From NCBI GenBank assembly GCA_027559495.1, contig JAMXSV010000028.1, positions 1,488,001 to 1,552,000 on the forward strand: a DNA stretch of 64,000 nucleotides, read 5' to 3'. Position numbers and translations under genes: made by a program. The stretch comes from Aurifilum marmelostoma (Eukaryota; Ascomycota; Sordariomycetes; Diaporthales; Cryphonectriaceae). Of this stretch, positions 1 to 12,881 are shown in pieces (position 1 is the stretch's first letter; each line of letters begins with the position of its first letter). The notes below the pieces were generated by a model that made no database searches, had not been told where the DNA came from, and saw only the letters and a list, made by a program, of their open reading frames with translations.

Positions 1-1270
1 TAACCGCACGGGGCGGCTTACCCCAGACTTTCACTTTCCAGCCAGTAATTATGTGACCGATAGTGGTGACCGAACAGGAGTACGTGACGGCTTCCCCCCA
101 CTTCCCGACGCCGGCAATGTTGTTGTGGTATCCTCGAAGGAGGTGGTGGAGGAGGAGGAGGAGGGGAAGGTTGTGTTGGAGGAGAAGGGGCCAGGAGGGA
201 GGGACAGATGATCGACGACACAAGAGCAGCAATGGGGAATTTCCCCAAGTTTCCCCCCCTTCCTCCCAAGGATGCGTATGAGATCCTACAGATCCCGAGG
301 CGATGTAGGATGTCCAAAGTGGTTGGTCATTGCGATCCAGAGCCATGTGAGAGGCCAGGGCCGACGGGGTCTGCAAGTGGAGAAGAAAGAACTTTGTTTC
401 TTGGTGTGCCGCGGGTGCGTCTGTGTGTGTACCGTAGTAAGTATTATGCATAAGAACAGGGCAGGGTTTATATGGGGTTTTAGAGAGGAAGACAAGGAGA
501 CGGCGACACGTAATTGCCCCCCCCTCCAGCCCAGGTCAGGAAGAGGAAGTGTGTGGCTCCTCAGGCGTGGAAGACGGGAAAAGATTGGGCAGATGAGAGT
601 AGTTAGAGGGCAAGGGGGGAGTGCGCAGAGACATCGCCTGGGGAAATGATGTCGCAATACGGAGTATATAATCAATATAAAGGGTATGCACTATAAGTAC
701 TGCTGTTTAGATTAGGTGAGCGCCGCGTAGGATAGTAGTGATGATGATGGCTGGGATGATCTGTGTGCTCAATCTCCCGCCCGGCCGGTGTTTAACTTGA
801 AGCGTCCCTCCCGGCATATGGCCTCACATCTTGGAATTGCTTGGCAACATGAGACCAAACAATGAAAATAGAGGACCACCCCCCCCCCGCCCGAAGCTTT
901 CTGTCCGCCATAGTAAGCACCAGGCCTGCTACCCACCCTGCTGATGCGGATCTTGCATGCCCCACGTTTTCAGGGAGGGCCTGCGCTGCACTACGTACTA
1001 GTGCCATAGCTATGGGCCATGTACCACAGGACTGGGTCCCGTTCAAGCCCCTTCTGCCTCGACTCACTGTGTGCTGTCCCATGCGAAAAGACGAGGGGAA
1101 TGGTTGTGACAGTGACAAGAGAACAGAACACATGTTCCATCCTAGGTTTCAAGCCTTGCTTGTCCACCATGCCCACATCTGCCTAGGCCGTACATGAACG
1201 TTAGGAGAGGCAAGAAGAGGAGAGAAGAGGAAGGGGACTCCCCGGGGGAGGGGGAAGAAGGGACGAAAAT

Positions 1271-1301
<31 letters not shown>

Positions 1302-1361
1302 AGAGAGAGGAGGGAGGGGGAGGGTGACTGTGGTGGTGGTGGTGGTGGTGGTGGTGGTGGC
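1271..1361. repeat. Compound microsatellite (AG)n then (GGT)n
   Basis: An AG-rich tract spans about 1271-1310. A run of ten or so GGT units follows at about 1330-1361. Both are non-coding. Confidence 0.9.
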
Positions 1362-1897
1362 GGCGGGAGCCAGCCTTGGAGCAGGCGATATGCGACGCCT
1401 CCCCGGGGATTGAAAAAGGTTGCTACTTCTGCTCTGCTCGTTCGCGTCACACGAAAATGAATCATACAAAGGACGGCCATGTATGTTTCCGTCAGACGCG
1501 ATCCTTCGTCTGCGGAATAGCTCTGGACGTTAGCTCGACACGGCACAGCTCCCAGAGCTCCCCAGCCCTGGCCTCCAGGACTAACAGGCATCATCGAGGC
1601 GTGTCTCAGCCGGTGACTGCTAGTAGCAAAACCCAATCAGATGACAGCTGCGCTCGACGCCGTCGACTGAGGATGCGCCCAATGGAGACTTGCGCCTGAC
1701 ACCCGGCGCACACGCCGATACGCTTGGGTATTAGTAGCAGCAGGAGGAGGCACGCCCTTCCATGGGGACCAGGCCACAATACCTTGGGACGAACTTCGGC
1801 AGGCCTGCGCAAAAGACATGACCCAGGTCCTTGCCCGGTGAGTGTCTTGATACAACGGCCTAGTCTGATTGTCTGTCTGGTGCCGGCGTACCGAAAA

Positions 1898-1928
<31 letters not shown>

Positions 1929-1939
1929 TACACACACAC
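1898..1939. repeat. (CA)n microsatellite
   Basis: An uninterrupted CA run is followed by an imperfect CATA/CA extension. Confidence 0.9.
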
Positions 1940-2335
1940 GCTCAGTGCAAGGCTCGACACTGTCCGTTCCCTCAGTTCAGGGCACACTGTATGCTCTCTG
2001 TAACAGGTTCTGTTCAGATGGCTGGAGGGGCCTCTCTCCCGGGGCTGATACGAGGTGGTAGCGACTGTGACTGCAATCGTGACTGTTGAGCAGCGAGCGC
2101 CTCTTTCAGCCACCGCGCGGGCTGCGGGCTGGCTGACTGTCCAGGGGATGCCGTGATGCTGGTCGAACAATGTTTCTCGTTCCTAGGTCTGTAGAGTGCC
2201 AAAGCGCACACCGCAACGTCCAAAAGCCGGGCTGACGGAAGAAGTCGTCGTTCCCGTCTCACCAGGCGATGAGACCCCACCCCACCCACGTCCCCTAGCC
2301 GGCCGCCTGCAGCAGCATGTGCTTATCCCGCACAG

Positions 2336-2357
2336 TACAGTACAGGACTGTACTGTA
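2336..2357. promoter_or_regulatory. 22-bp inverted repeat, function unknown
   Basis: Two perfect 10-bp arms (TACAGTACAG and CTGTACTGTA) flank a 2-bp GA spacer. Half of the left arm is repeated just upstream as ACAGT. The compact dyad could be a dimeric binding site or a chance palindrome. No gene starts within 3 kb, so its role is unassigned. Confidence 0.3.
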
Positions 2358-5300
2358 GGGGGAGTCCTTGCTCCTTAGTACTATGGCTGTGGTATCTGCT
2401 GCGGTTTGCTGCACTCCACAAAAGTCGGCGGGACGGACGGCCTTCGCGGGAGAGCTGCGACTCTAAATGGCGATGCAGCACATGGGAAGGGGGGGGGGGG
2501 TTGACCACCATCCCCACCATCACCGCGGTCATCCACTGGGTCGGGGAGTGTTCTCTTGTGCCTCTCGCCAAGCCGGCGGGGCGTTCTCCTTTGAGAGATC
2601 ATGGCCGAGGTTCGCCGTTGGAGGATGAATTTTCAGCCGCCTGCAAAGCGCACGTCCAGGTGGGCGACGACGCTGGACTGGTGAGGGAGGGGGGTGGAGA
2701 GAAATCAGGGCGGATTACAGAATGGAGATTGAGGACGCGTCACTGTCGACGACATGACGATCGAGTTAGCTTAGTACGTTGTATTGAACTTTCTTTGTGC
2801 TGTACGTGCTCACTCATCTCATATCCCGGTGCAGAGTCGACTCTGGGTCCTTGGGCTTGCGGTATCTGGCGATGTGATGCTGTTGTGATGCAGTGAGGGG
2901 GAAGGGGGGATCCGATCGATTCCTTGATGACCGCTGCTCTTTCTTTTGGCCGGTCATTTGCCCCGTCCCTTCTTCTTCCGCTGTCATCGTTCTTTCCTTT
3001 TTCACGTTTCCCCCTCTTTACTCCTGTCACCCTTGGCGTTTTCAGGCTTCCATCCTCGCCCTTTCCTCTTCTGAATTTTCTCTATCTTGCTTTTTTTTTT
3101 TTTTTCTTCTTTTCCCCTTCTCTTCTTCTTTCTTCCCTGCCCAATCTAGCCCCGCCCTTTTGAAACCGTTGGGCTGCCCCCGTTGTAACATCGTCGTAGA
3201 TTTCAACCTCGGCGAGGAAAAAGTGACTGATCTGGTTTGTCTGGAATGTAAAGCCTGGGAATAAAACAAAGGTAAGATCTTGCTGGGGCCCTGAGGACAA
3301 GGTGGGGGGAGGGGGGCGACCCATGCTAGGCCCGGGGAATTAAACATCATGACCAGGCACTACGTGTACATGCCATGGTAGTGCCACAGTACCCATCTAC
3401 CTCACGCAAGTGACAAGGTATCCCGGCATGCGGTGACCGGAGACTTGGTTCCTTTGGTGATGACCACGTACCCACATACGCAGCACCCCACGCCATACTG
3501 CGACTTGCCACGATGAGTATCGATCAAAAGATGCATCTTAAAATGCAATGCTGGTAGGAGAGTTTGGAGGGACAGCAATGCACAGTTATTGCTATTCATG
3601 CTGCTTACGACTATTGCCACTATCAACGACTGCTCATAGGGCCCAGGGCCATCCAGACTTCCAAAATAACCTTACCACCTTGCAGGCCTAGGGAGGTACC
3701 CTGTACTGCACCTGTGACATCGTGAATACATTGTCGGACCAGGCGTACGTACCTCGATACTAGTGCTAAAGCAGCCCCCCCCCCCAAGCCCTCCCCTCGA
3801 ACAGCATCAAATCAAAATCGGGGGGTTGCCTGTCTGTCCACTAGGTCCACCAAGGAGGGAAAACACACAAAGAACGAGGGGTGACACCGTAAAGGAGGAG
3901 GAGTAGTGAGAGGAGGCGGCGAGGGGCGGTGGCGCTCTGTCCGTCCTGTATTCACGGCTGTCTGTCTATTTTCTGGTATTTATTTATTTATTGTTTTTCT
4001 TCCGTCTCCCCTCCCGTCGTCCCTGGGCTGTTTGATCCTCAGTCCATGTCTCGACTTGATTGCCGAGAAAGAAAGCCCAATACTCGCACTTCCTGCGCTC
4101 ATAGTCCTCCCACGTATTGTAAAACATACATACTACGTAGTATAGGCAGGCAAGAGAATATCTTACACGTTAGCTACAAGTATATTTTTTACCTTGTTTT
4201 TATCAAGGGCTTGGTTCTGCCCAGGTGGTCTCGACCCGCCGCGTGAGACGCCAGCATAGCTCCAATGGACCCCTGTTGGTTTCCCTAGGGGGGAAAAAGC
4301 ACCTCTTGCCAGTATTATGCTTAATCTGGATGATGTCTAGGTGCATGCAACACTTGCTGCTACTGCTGCTGCTGCTCCTGCCATCATCGACCCTTCCTTC
4401 TCAACATACCACCCCCCCCCCTCTCTTCTGCACCTTCCTCACTTACTCCCCCCTTTTACCGATTCTTCCTCGTTTCTCATCTTCGACCTGAGCCTCGTCC
4501 CCCACCCCCATTCTCTTTCTTTCATGATTAATTCTAGTCCATATACATGGTCCCTTGTTGCTTCGCTCCCGGCCCGCGACCCTTGAACAGCTTCCAGGGG
4601 ATCTCCTCAAAACCCTGAAAGCGTACCACCAAGCATTTCTTGGCTAGGTCCCTGTCCTTGTTCCCTCCAAAAGGAAACCCCCCCCCCTACCCTCATCTCT
4701 ATTCTATCTCTTATCTCTGTCAGATCCTCTTTCTACTGTACATTCTTTTATTTACTACTCATCCATCCCGCTCGTCGCCCACAATCCGGGCGCAGGAGCT
4801 CCATAATACCAAGCAGCAACCACCACCGCCAGACAGCGTGTCAGCCTTGCAGCAAGCTCCATCGCCAAAATTATGCTGTAGATCCTATACCGCTGAACCT
4901 TGTCCCCCTTCCCCGAACCATCTTCTTGAAGCTTGGGTGGGTGCATAGGGCATCTCCGGCAACAAGAGAGGACGACACACCAGCCTGCCAACCCCCTCCC
5001 CCCCCCCCCAATTCTCTCTGTCTCTGCATCAAAGAGGCTTCGGCCAGATGCTGATCAGCCCCTTGCGGGCCAATTGGCCTCTGTCTGTTTCTCGGCCTGT
5101 CTCAGACCTGGAAGCCCGGTACGGGGTCCAGGCCCAGGCCCAGGCCCAAGCCCAGCTCTAGAAGCCTGCAGCACGTGCAGAGAAGGTTAGAGAAAGTGTG
5201 TGAGAGAAGCCGAGAGAGAAACATCGCTACCGCTGAGATCCCGATCTGAATTTGTGTCCCCCCCCCCTTTTTCCCTGTCCTCCGAAACCCGACCTCACGG

Positions 5301-5530
5301 CAAGTCCGAAACACCGGCAGCCTAGTCCCGTGCCTCAGACAGTGGAGGGTGGTCTGGACAGACAGCGTGCTCCTGCGCCGGCAGATCATAGCTCCTCCCA
5401 GCTCCAGCTCCTCCAGCTCCGGCTCCGGCTCCGGCTCAGCTCAGGAGCAGCAGAAGCAGCAGAGCGGTGACAGGGGCATGCTCAGCCTGCGCCTGTCTTC
5501 TTGTCCTCTTCCCTTCTCTAAACCGATATC

Positions 5531-6036
5531 ATGGCCAGCCCCTTGTTCTCTCACCTGCTGCACCCGGAGCCAGCCGTTCCGTCTCAGCCCCCGCCTCGGT
5601 CCTACCCTCAACCTCAATCTTCGGCCCACGCCCAATCTGCTCACCAGCCTCCACCGCCGTCGTCATCACCTCGGTCCATACCCCAGCCTGCTCGTCAGCT
5701 ACTCCCGCCGCAGAGGTCGTCCAACGATGGCAACCCCTCGCCGGCCATGGACTATATCTCCGTGGCCACCACCTCTGCCTACAGCTACCCCCCTCCTCCC
5801 CCTTCCACGGCATCGCCGACCGCGTCTGCTAGTGCGCACTCCCTCGCCTCCCCGGTAACCTCGCCCACTGCGGTCACAGCCCCAGCCTCGACTGGCACCA
5901 GTGTCTCCCGGAGTCACGCCCCAAACTCGAGCCTCTACCAGTGTGCAGACTGCCTCAAGAGATACTCGAGGCCTGAGCATCTCCAGAGGCACGTTGCCAC
6001 CCACACGCTGGGCAAACGCTTCGTCTGTGATGTAAG

Positions 6037-6067
<31 letters not shown>

Positions 6068-6812
6068 GGTCTCTCTTACTATGTGGTGGTGTTACATTGC
6101 TTTCTTCAGGGCACATATTGATGATGATGATGATGGTGCCACCGTCCAGGTCTGTGGGAAGGCATTTGGCCGCGCCGACCTCCTCAAGAGACACCGCGCC
6201 AACCACAACGATGATGGCAACGGCAACAAGAGGCGCCGCATCAACTCCTCGCCTGGGGCCGGCCGCGTGGCCCACGCATGTCAGGCATGTGCCAAGGCCC
6301 GCGTCAAGTGCGAGGACACCAAGCCGTGCACCAGGTGCCGCCATCGCAACCTGACCTGCGAGTATACCTCGTCAGAGGCCGGGTCTGCCGCCGCCTTGCA
6401 CCTGCTTCACTTCTCGGCCAGCGCCCGCTCGGACTCCTCCTCCTCCTCTTCCTCCTCCCCCCAGAGGTCCCACGCCAACGCCAGCGCCCAGGGCTACTCC
6501 CACTCTCAGCCTCCTCCGACACATGCTGCAGCTACCACAGCCCCTTCGGGCCCGGCACCCCGTAATCTGGGCCCTGAGCCCTTGTCCTCTCAGACACGCC
6601 AGCCTGGGCCTATGCAGAGGGACCCCACCCCAGCCGCGCCGGCCATGACGAATCCCCCTCCTCGTGCCCAGCCCACCGGCGGAAGCTCTCCTGTCGCTGC
6701 TACCCACACGCAGGGCAGCAGTGAAGCAGTGCAGCTACCCACCCCCGAGACCATGATAGACCACAGTGAGCCACACTTTTCTTTTCTTGTCTCGTGTTTG
6801 CCCGTTGGGCGG

Positions 6813-6884
<72 letters not shown>

Positions 6885-9749
6885 GTATATATGTGGATAT
6901 ATATTTTCAGGCTGCTCTTTTCCTTGCATGGCCCTCCCCTTCTCGCTTCACCCTGCCCTGCCGTGTTATATAACATCACACTTGCCATTGCCATGATGAA
7001 GTTATATCCCATAGCCTCGACCTCATCATCACCGTCTTTCACATGCCAAACTCGAAACCCGTGGCCAATGTATCTTTCTTGACATTTGCTTGGCTCTTGT
7101 CTCCCATCTCCTTGATATACCGCCTCCCCGTCGTGTCATAAGACCCTGTTGGCGACCTGCTGCTGCACACTAGACTGGCCCTTGCCGCCGCCTCCTATGA
7201 ATACTGGCGCGTAGTCGGAGCTGTGCTAACTATGGAGGATGAAGACCACATGGACAGTTTCACCGCCCACCAGCTCTCCCAGGGTCATGCTGGTGTGGTC
7301 GACATGTCAAGACCTCAATTCGGAGATTTTCTGCAGAACGTGCTCTATGATCCGCAGCAGCAGCAACAGCAGATGAACACCTCGAGGATGAACTCAGCAG
7401 CCCAGGGCTTAGCCGTGCTCGATTTTTGCGACGATGCCAACCTGGACATGACCGACCTCGACTTCGGCCTCATCGACAACTGGAACCTTGGCAACATTCA
7501 CGGCATGCTCGCGACCGACCCCAACCTGGCCAGCTGCATCTTCACGCAGGCCCAGGACTCCGCAGACCTGTCCTTGTCCAACATGCGCCAGCGTCTGGTC
7601 TCCATCTGGGCAGACTCGCCATGGCGCTGGATGCCTGACGCCAGCAAAGACAACATGGAGAACCAGAAGAGCAACCTGCCACTGATGGACTTAAAAACTT
7701 CTCAGCTGCAGCCGGACAAGGTCGTCAGCGACAAGATGGAGGCTTCCGGGCGCGACAAGGTGTTGGCCATCATCCTGAGCACATGTCAGACGAATGCTAC
7801 CATGGGGAGGGTGGCGGCGTCTTTTCCCTCCACCGAGGTGGTGGACTCCTTGGTCCACGTCTTCCTAGCCTGGCACCTGTGCCAGGTATCCGAGTTCATA
7901 CATTTTGGCTCGTTCTCCATGAACGGGCAGTGCCCTGAATGGCTAGCCGTGACGGCGGCAGCGGGAGCTGTCCAGACACCTGTCAGATCGCTCCAGAAAT
8001 TCGGCTACGCTTTGCAGGAGGCAGTTCGTAAGTTTGACTCTTCAGATCCGACTTCTCCTCTTCCCGGCTCTTCGCCAGACTTGATCGCTCACCAGGCAAA
8101 CAAAACAGGAATTACAATTCCCATGCGAGTACGTACAGCCGCCCGCTCTTCAGTTGATACCATCGTCCCTCTATAAGGATACCGGACATGCCGTAGTCTT
8201 GCTGACGCTTCCTTAGTTCGAAGACAACAATACCAAGATCCAGGATATGAGTCTGGTCCAGGCTCTCGTGCTGAACCATGACATTGGTCTGTGGAGTGGA
8301 AACCGGAGGCGCATGGAGATAGCCGAGTGTCGTATGTTCATCAGCCTCTTCTGGCAGAGTTGCAGTTGCAGACTGGATCTAACAAAGCTGGACTGCAGAC
8401 TTGAACATCCCTGTCGCGATGACCAGGGGCAGGGGCATGTTCCAGCAGTCACAGTATGGGCACATCCACGTGGATGCTGCAGATGAGGGTTCCATCCTGG
8501 AAGCGAAATGGAAGCTCTGGTGTCGGAACGAGTCGTGGAAGAGGTATGGTTCCCCTGGCTCGTCAGTCCTTCTGTAGCTCCGCCAGCAGCACTTACTTAC
8601 GCACGCAACAGGCTCATCTTCCATCTCTTCATCCGCGACGCTCAGACATCGATGACCTCCATGGTCAACCCGCATATATCGTACGCAGAGCTAACGCTGC
8701 CGCTTCCCGAGGCCCGAGAGCTCTGGTTCGCCAAGACGGCCCAGGAATGGAAGATGAATTACCTACAGATCCACGCGGGGTCGCATGGCAACCGGGTTCC
8801 GTCGCTCGGCGACCTTCTCCGCGACTTTGACGTTCTCGCGACAGACGCGCACCGGCTGGACGTGCGGTACTGCATCTCCATCTTCCTCCACGGCTTCTGG
8901 ACCTTCATCCGCGAGTACACCCAGATGAACTCCATCTACCGCTGGTCCAACTTCTCGCCGAACGTGGCCGGCAACCCGAACGTGCTGCTGCAGTCCCGCC
9001 AGCGGGAGCACGTCAAGATCCTCGAGAACTTCCAGCTCAGCGCGGCACAGAAGTGGCCGCACATGCTGATCGCCCAGGAGAACCTCGTGATCAACCTGCT
9101 GATGATGAACCTGCACGTCTCCTTCGAGGATCTACAGCTGTTTTCGGGCAAGGAGGGTGACGACCAGGCCAGGCGCATCCTCCCGGCGCTCCAGCGATGG
9201 GTGCAGGACGGCGAGTCCCGCCGTGCCATCTGGCACGCCGGACAGATCCTGCGGTGGGCCAAGGAGTTCCCCGTGGGCCACCTCAAAGATTTCTCTGCGG
9301 TTGCAGTGCACCACGCCGCGCTGACGCTGTGGACATGGGGCGTCGTGACGCGCGCCATGCGGAAGAGCGGTGGCGGGTTCGAGAACCAGACAGAGCCGGT
9401 GATCCACATCGATGCGCCCGACAGTGACATGATGCGCCAGTTCATCGCGTTCGGCTCGGCCAGGCCTGCCATTCGGGGCCCCACGAAGAGAGCAGCAACG
9501 GCATCAGCCGCCGCCGCCACGGCTCCATCCGGCCACGGTCCCGCCGGCAATAGTGTCAGTGGCAGCAGTGGGGTCGGCGTGGGAGCCATGGCGCAGAGCC
9601 TCATCGAGGAGCCGACGAGCTGCATGGGGATGGTGGAGGACATCCTCCGCGCCAACTCCCCCGGCGGTGAAGCCGCGCCCATTGTGGAGAACCTGTGTCA
9701 GCTCATCCAGCAGTTGGGCAGGGCGGCTGGCGCTGTTGGGCTGGGGTAG
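5531..9749 (+). CDS. C2H2 plus Zn2Cys6 hybrid transcription factor with fungal-specific regulatory domain
   Basis: The model has seven exons: 5531-6031, 6150-6765, 7143-8027, 8109-8128, 8217-8331, 8399-8543 and 8612-9749, giving 1139 residues. Two C2H2 fingers occupy residues 138-158 (C138, C141, H154, H158) and 166-186 (C166, C169, H182, H186). A basic KRRR stretch and a Zn2Cys6 cluster follow, with cysteines 211, 214, 221, 227, 230 and 237. The remainder is an acidic and Q-containing linker and a large helical region of the fungal_trans type, including FEDNNTKIQD and LNHDIGLWSGNRRRMEIAE. By family it should be a nuclear DNA-binding regulator; its targets are unknown. Intron 1 splits finger 2 between its two cysteines and contains a 29-T run. 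Intron 2 is unusually long (377 nt) and contains CA/TA microsatellites, so the 7143 acceptor is the least certain junction. The 20-nt fourth exon restores the sequence RITIPMR before FEDNN. Confidence 0.85.
6039..6067. repeat. Poly-T tract in intron 1 of the transcription-factor gene
   Basis: A run of 29 T begins 7 nt after the GTAAGT donor, leaving about 80 nt to the acceptor. Confidence 0.95.
6817..6903. repeat. (CA)n(TA)n microsatellite in intron 2 of the transcription-factor gene
   Basis: About 25 CA units run directly into about 10 TA units and degenerate TATG. The tract lies wholly inside the predicted intron 6766-7142. Confidence 0.95.
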
Positions 9750-10696
9750 GCACAAGACCCCGGAGCCCCAAGAAGCCGATGAGAAAGAAGACCACCGGAT
9801 CACTGTAATCTTTTTTCTCTGTTACCTTCTGGTTTTTTTTTCTTCTTTTTCTTTTTCTTGTGGGTCGTAACAGCAAAGTCAGGGGGGTTCAACCATTTAT
9901 ATGATTAACTAGGCTATTCTGAGCCACACAGGTTGCAAGGCGCTGGGGTCAAACGGAAAGCAAAACGAACAAGAACCCGAGGGAGTGGGTCAGTTCCACA
10001 GTCTCTCTAGACGTGATGGGCGGTGATATTGTAGACTTGCATTTGCAACGTACTTGGATTGTTGTCAAGGGTTCTGTAAAAGTATTAGTCCGGGAGCCGA
10101 CGGGAGAGAGGAGGAAAGACGGCAAAAAAATATGGAGCGACCACACTTGCTTGGGCCGTATCTGAAAGGAGAAACAGAGAGAAGAGGGAGTACATGTATG
10201 TGTAATGGTAGGACGTGTTGAGACATCCGGCACGGAGATACTCGTCTTGTGTCGAGGAGTCAAATCACAACAAAAGATACCAACCAGTGTTTGCCCTGAT
10301 GATAACTCTGGACAATCCTCGTTGGACGACGAATCTGCTCACCAGGAACCAAACAAGTCACGAATGTCTTGGAACGTCACGTGTGATTGTGAGAGGACTG
10401 GACATGAACTGTACGACATTGACACGTTACGCCGTGAGAAAGACTGCATCAAGTGAAGTAAGAAGATAAATATGTATGTACACGAAGAAGGCGCTTCCTT
10501 TTCACAAAGCGCCGAGGACTTTGGCCGGCCATGTTGTCGAGGGTTTCTGTGGGATGGAGGATAAGGTGGGGTCCTCTCCGAGGAAGAAGTTGATGTCTAT
10601 GGCGGGGACGACGACCACCTCTACCACCACAGCCACGACGACGACGACGACGACAACGTCAAGCGCAGACCAGCCCTGGCCCACCAAGTCCCGCTC
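9750..10696. other. Convergent intergenic region
   Basis: This lies between the 3' ends of the transcription-factor and GH20 genes. A T-rich stretch at about 9808-9860 suits a 3' untranslated region. A short (CGA)n/(CCA)n-like stretch at about 10615-10660 belongs to the GH20 3' side. No gene seen. Confidence 0.6.
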
Positions 10697-12691
10697 CTAA
10701 GCAGGCTGGGCGCAGCCGGTGGCGTTGGGGTACATGGTGCACCACTCCATCTGGATAGGGCTGGCGCCGATGCCCCTGGCGACGAGCCTCTGGCGCAGGG
10801 CGTTGAGCCTGGGGGCGGCGTCGAGCTGGCTGCGGTTCTGGCCGGTGGCCGGGTCGACGCGGCCGGACCAGAGGACCTCGGCGGCGGCGGCGGCGCGGGG
10901 CCAGGCGAGGGAGTCGAGGTTCTGGGCGTCGATGGTCTCGGACCAGAGGGCGAGCTCGCCGCCGAGGACGTTGGCGGTGGCGTTGGCGGCGACGCCGGCG
11001 CGGGGGTCGTGCGAGTAGACGAGCTCCCAGCTCTTGGTGGGGCCGCACCAGTCGTTGAAGGGGTAGCCGTTGGCCCAGATGTCGTTGGACCAGGTGATCC
11101 ACTGGCCGCGGCCGCAGTCGAGGTACTGGGAGAGAGAGGAGGAACGATTAGGTCTTGCTCGAAAGGAGAAAGAAGGGGGGGAAAGAAAGAAGAAAGAGGA
11201 AAAGGAAAAAGGAAAGGAAAAAAAAAAAAAAAAAGAGAGAGAGAGAGAGAACTTACGTAAAAGTTGTAGTTGGAGTCAATGACCTTGTATCCGTTCTGGG
11301 CCAGGTCGGGGACGGCGGTGCCGCCGAGCCAGGACTGGACGACGACGTCGGAGCCGAGGGAGACGTTCCAGGTGGTGACAGTCTCCTCCCAGACCATGGG
11401 GTTCAGGCCGGCATCGCGGACGCGGGTGTGCTGGGCGTCGACAAAGTCCTGGAGCAGGGGCTGCAGGACCGAGGTGTCGTTCGTGGCGAGGGCCGGGTCG
11501 AGCAGGTAGTCCTGGGCGTTGAGCTCGTCGCCGCCCGTGTGCCAGTAGGCGGTGTAGGGGGCGACGCGGGGCAGGACGTCGGCGAAGAGGTCGCCGAGGA
11601 AGGCCTCGACGTCCGAGCTGTTGAGCCGGAGGGCGCCGCAGGGGGGCTCGGCGCAGTAGGTGGTGTAGGGGCGGGCGTCGTAGGCGACGACGAGGTCCGG
11701 GTAGGCCTCGCCGACGACGCCGATGTGGCCGGGCATGTCGATCTCAAAGTAGACGTCGACGCCGCGGGCGACGCCGTACTCCTGGAGGGCGCGGATGTCG
11801 TCGGGGGAGTAGACCTGGGACGGGGCGTAGGCGCCGCGGGCGGACAGGGCGGGCAGGGCGGGCACCTCGAGGGGCCAGGACTGGGAGTCGGTGACGTGCA
11901 CGTGCAGCTTGTTGAGCTTGCTGGACGCGAGGCCGTCGATGGTGCGGCGGATGTCGGCGGCGGGCAGGAAGTTGCGGGCCGTGTCGAGCATGACGCCGCG
12001 CCAGGGGTAGGTGGGGCTGTCCTGGATGTCGACGGGGGCGTTGACCATGTACCAGGCGGTGCCGGCCGAGTGCTGGTAGAAGAGCTGGGAGAAGGTCTCG
12101 AGGCCGTGCAGGGCGCCGGCGGCGGAGAGGGCCGAGAGCTGGGCGGCGCCGGCCTCGCTGATGGTCAGGTTGTACGACTCGTCCGCGGGGGCGGTCGAGG
12201 GCTGGAAGGTGGCGTTGCTGCTGGCGAGGGTGATGGCCAGGGAGGTGACGGCGGCGGCGGCGGCACCGGCCGAGGCGTTGAGGGCGGGCTCGTAGCTGGA
12301 CAGCTGGTGGCGGGGCACGAGCATCCAGGGGACAAAGCTGGACGAGAAGATGCTGTCCAGGGACCTCGAGACGGCGGCCTGGACCAGCTGGGCGCTGGAC
12401 AGCGAGCTGGGCTCGTACCCGGCCGTGTAGGCCAGCTGTGCTTGGAGATTGTTCTTAGCATGCACGTCCTCAAGGTGATGATCAGGGGGGGGGGTGCGGG
12501 GAGGTTTGGTGACTAGACCATCGTACGCTGGCTCCGTTGAGGGTGACCTCGATGTCCTGGCTGATGAACAAGGCCGTGTCTCCGGACGAGAAGGTGGGCT
12601 GAGGGACAGGCCACAGGCCACCGAGCCCCTGGGCCGCGGCCGAGTCGACAGCGGCCAGGATGGCAGGCAGCAAGAGCATCCGTAAGCCCAT
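10697..12691 (-). CDS. Secreted beta-N-acetylhexosaminidase, glycoside hydrolase family 20
   Basis: The three exons are 12691-12527, 12453-11257 and 11125-10697, with both introns in phase 0, giving 596 residues. That is the usual length for fungal GH20 enzymes. The start is followed by a hydrophobic signal peptide (MGLRMLLLPAILAAVDSAAA), then the GLWPVPQ opening typical of the N-terminal GH20b domain. The catalytic barrel shows HVTDSQSWPLE, VYFEIDMPGH and the diagnostic HTGGDE motif. D364 is the residue that orients the substrate acetamido group and E365 is the general acid. The C-terminus contains LWSETID and AEVLWSGR, aromatic barrel elements of the family. Several NxS/T sequons fit a secreted glycoprotein. 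The enzyme removes terminal N-acetylglucosamine from chitin oligomers, in cell-wall turnover or nutrient scavenging. The second intron has a purine-rich 3' half on the plus strand, which reads as a strong polypyrimidine tract on the coding strand. Confidence 0.93.
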
Positions 12692-12818
12692 CCTGATGGT
12701 GATGATGAGGAGGAGGAGGACGAGGAGGATAGAGAATGGGTGGGTGGGTGTGTGGTGTGTGTGTGCTCTCTATACCAGGCAAGAATAAAACAAAAAGAGA
12801 GAAAAGAATGCGGCAGGT

Positions 12819-12881
12819 TTTATTATTATTATTATCTCTCTTCTTCTTCTTCTTCTTCTTCTTCTTCTTCTTCTTCTTCTT
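12819..12881. repeat. (TTA)n then (TTC)n microsatellite
   Basis: A few TTA units run into about 14 TTC units, roughly 130 bp upstream of the GH20 start. Confidence 0.9.

Larger units (their letters stand above)
1..5530. other. Gene-free left end and leader of the transcription-factor gene
   Basis: No reading frame here has domain content, splice-site support or sustained coding bias. The stretch holds an (AG)n/(GGT)n tract, a (CA)n tract and a 10-bp-arm palindrome, listed separately, plus many C and G homopolymers. From about 4360 to 5530 the plus strand is strongly pyrimidine-rich. It carries short imperfect repeats of GGCCCA near 5127-5152 and GGCTCC/AGCTCC near 5398-5440. That is what a long 5' untranslated leader of the downstream gene would look like, but the transcription start cannot be placed. 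Confidence 0.6.

Noticed and set aside
2893..3264. Frame with CPRC and CLEC pairs near a pyrimidine tract
   Set aside because: It looks like a zinc ribbon at first, but the upstream part is a T/C-rich low-complexity translation and there is no start or splice support.
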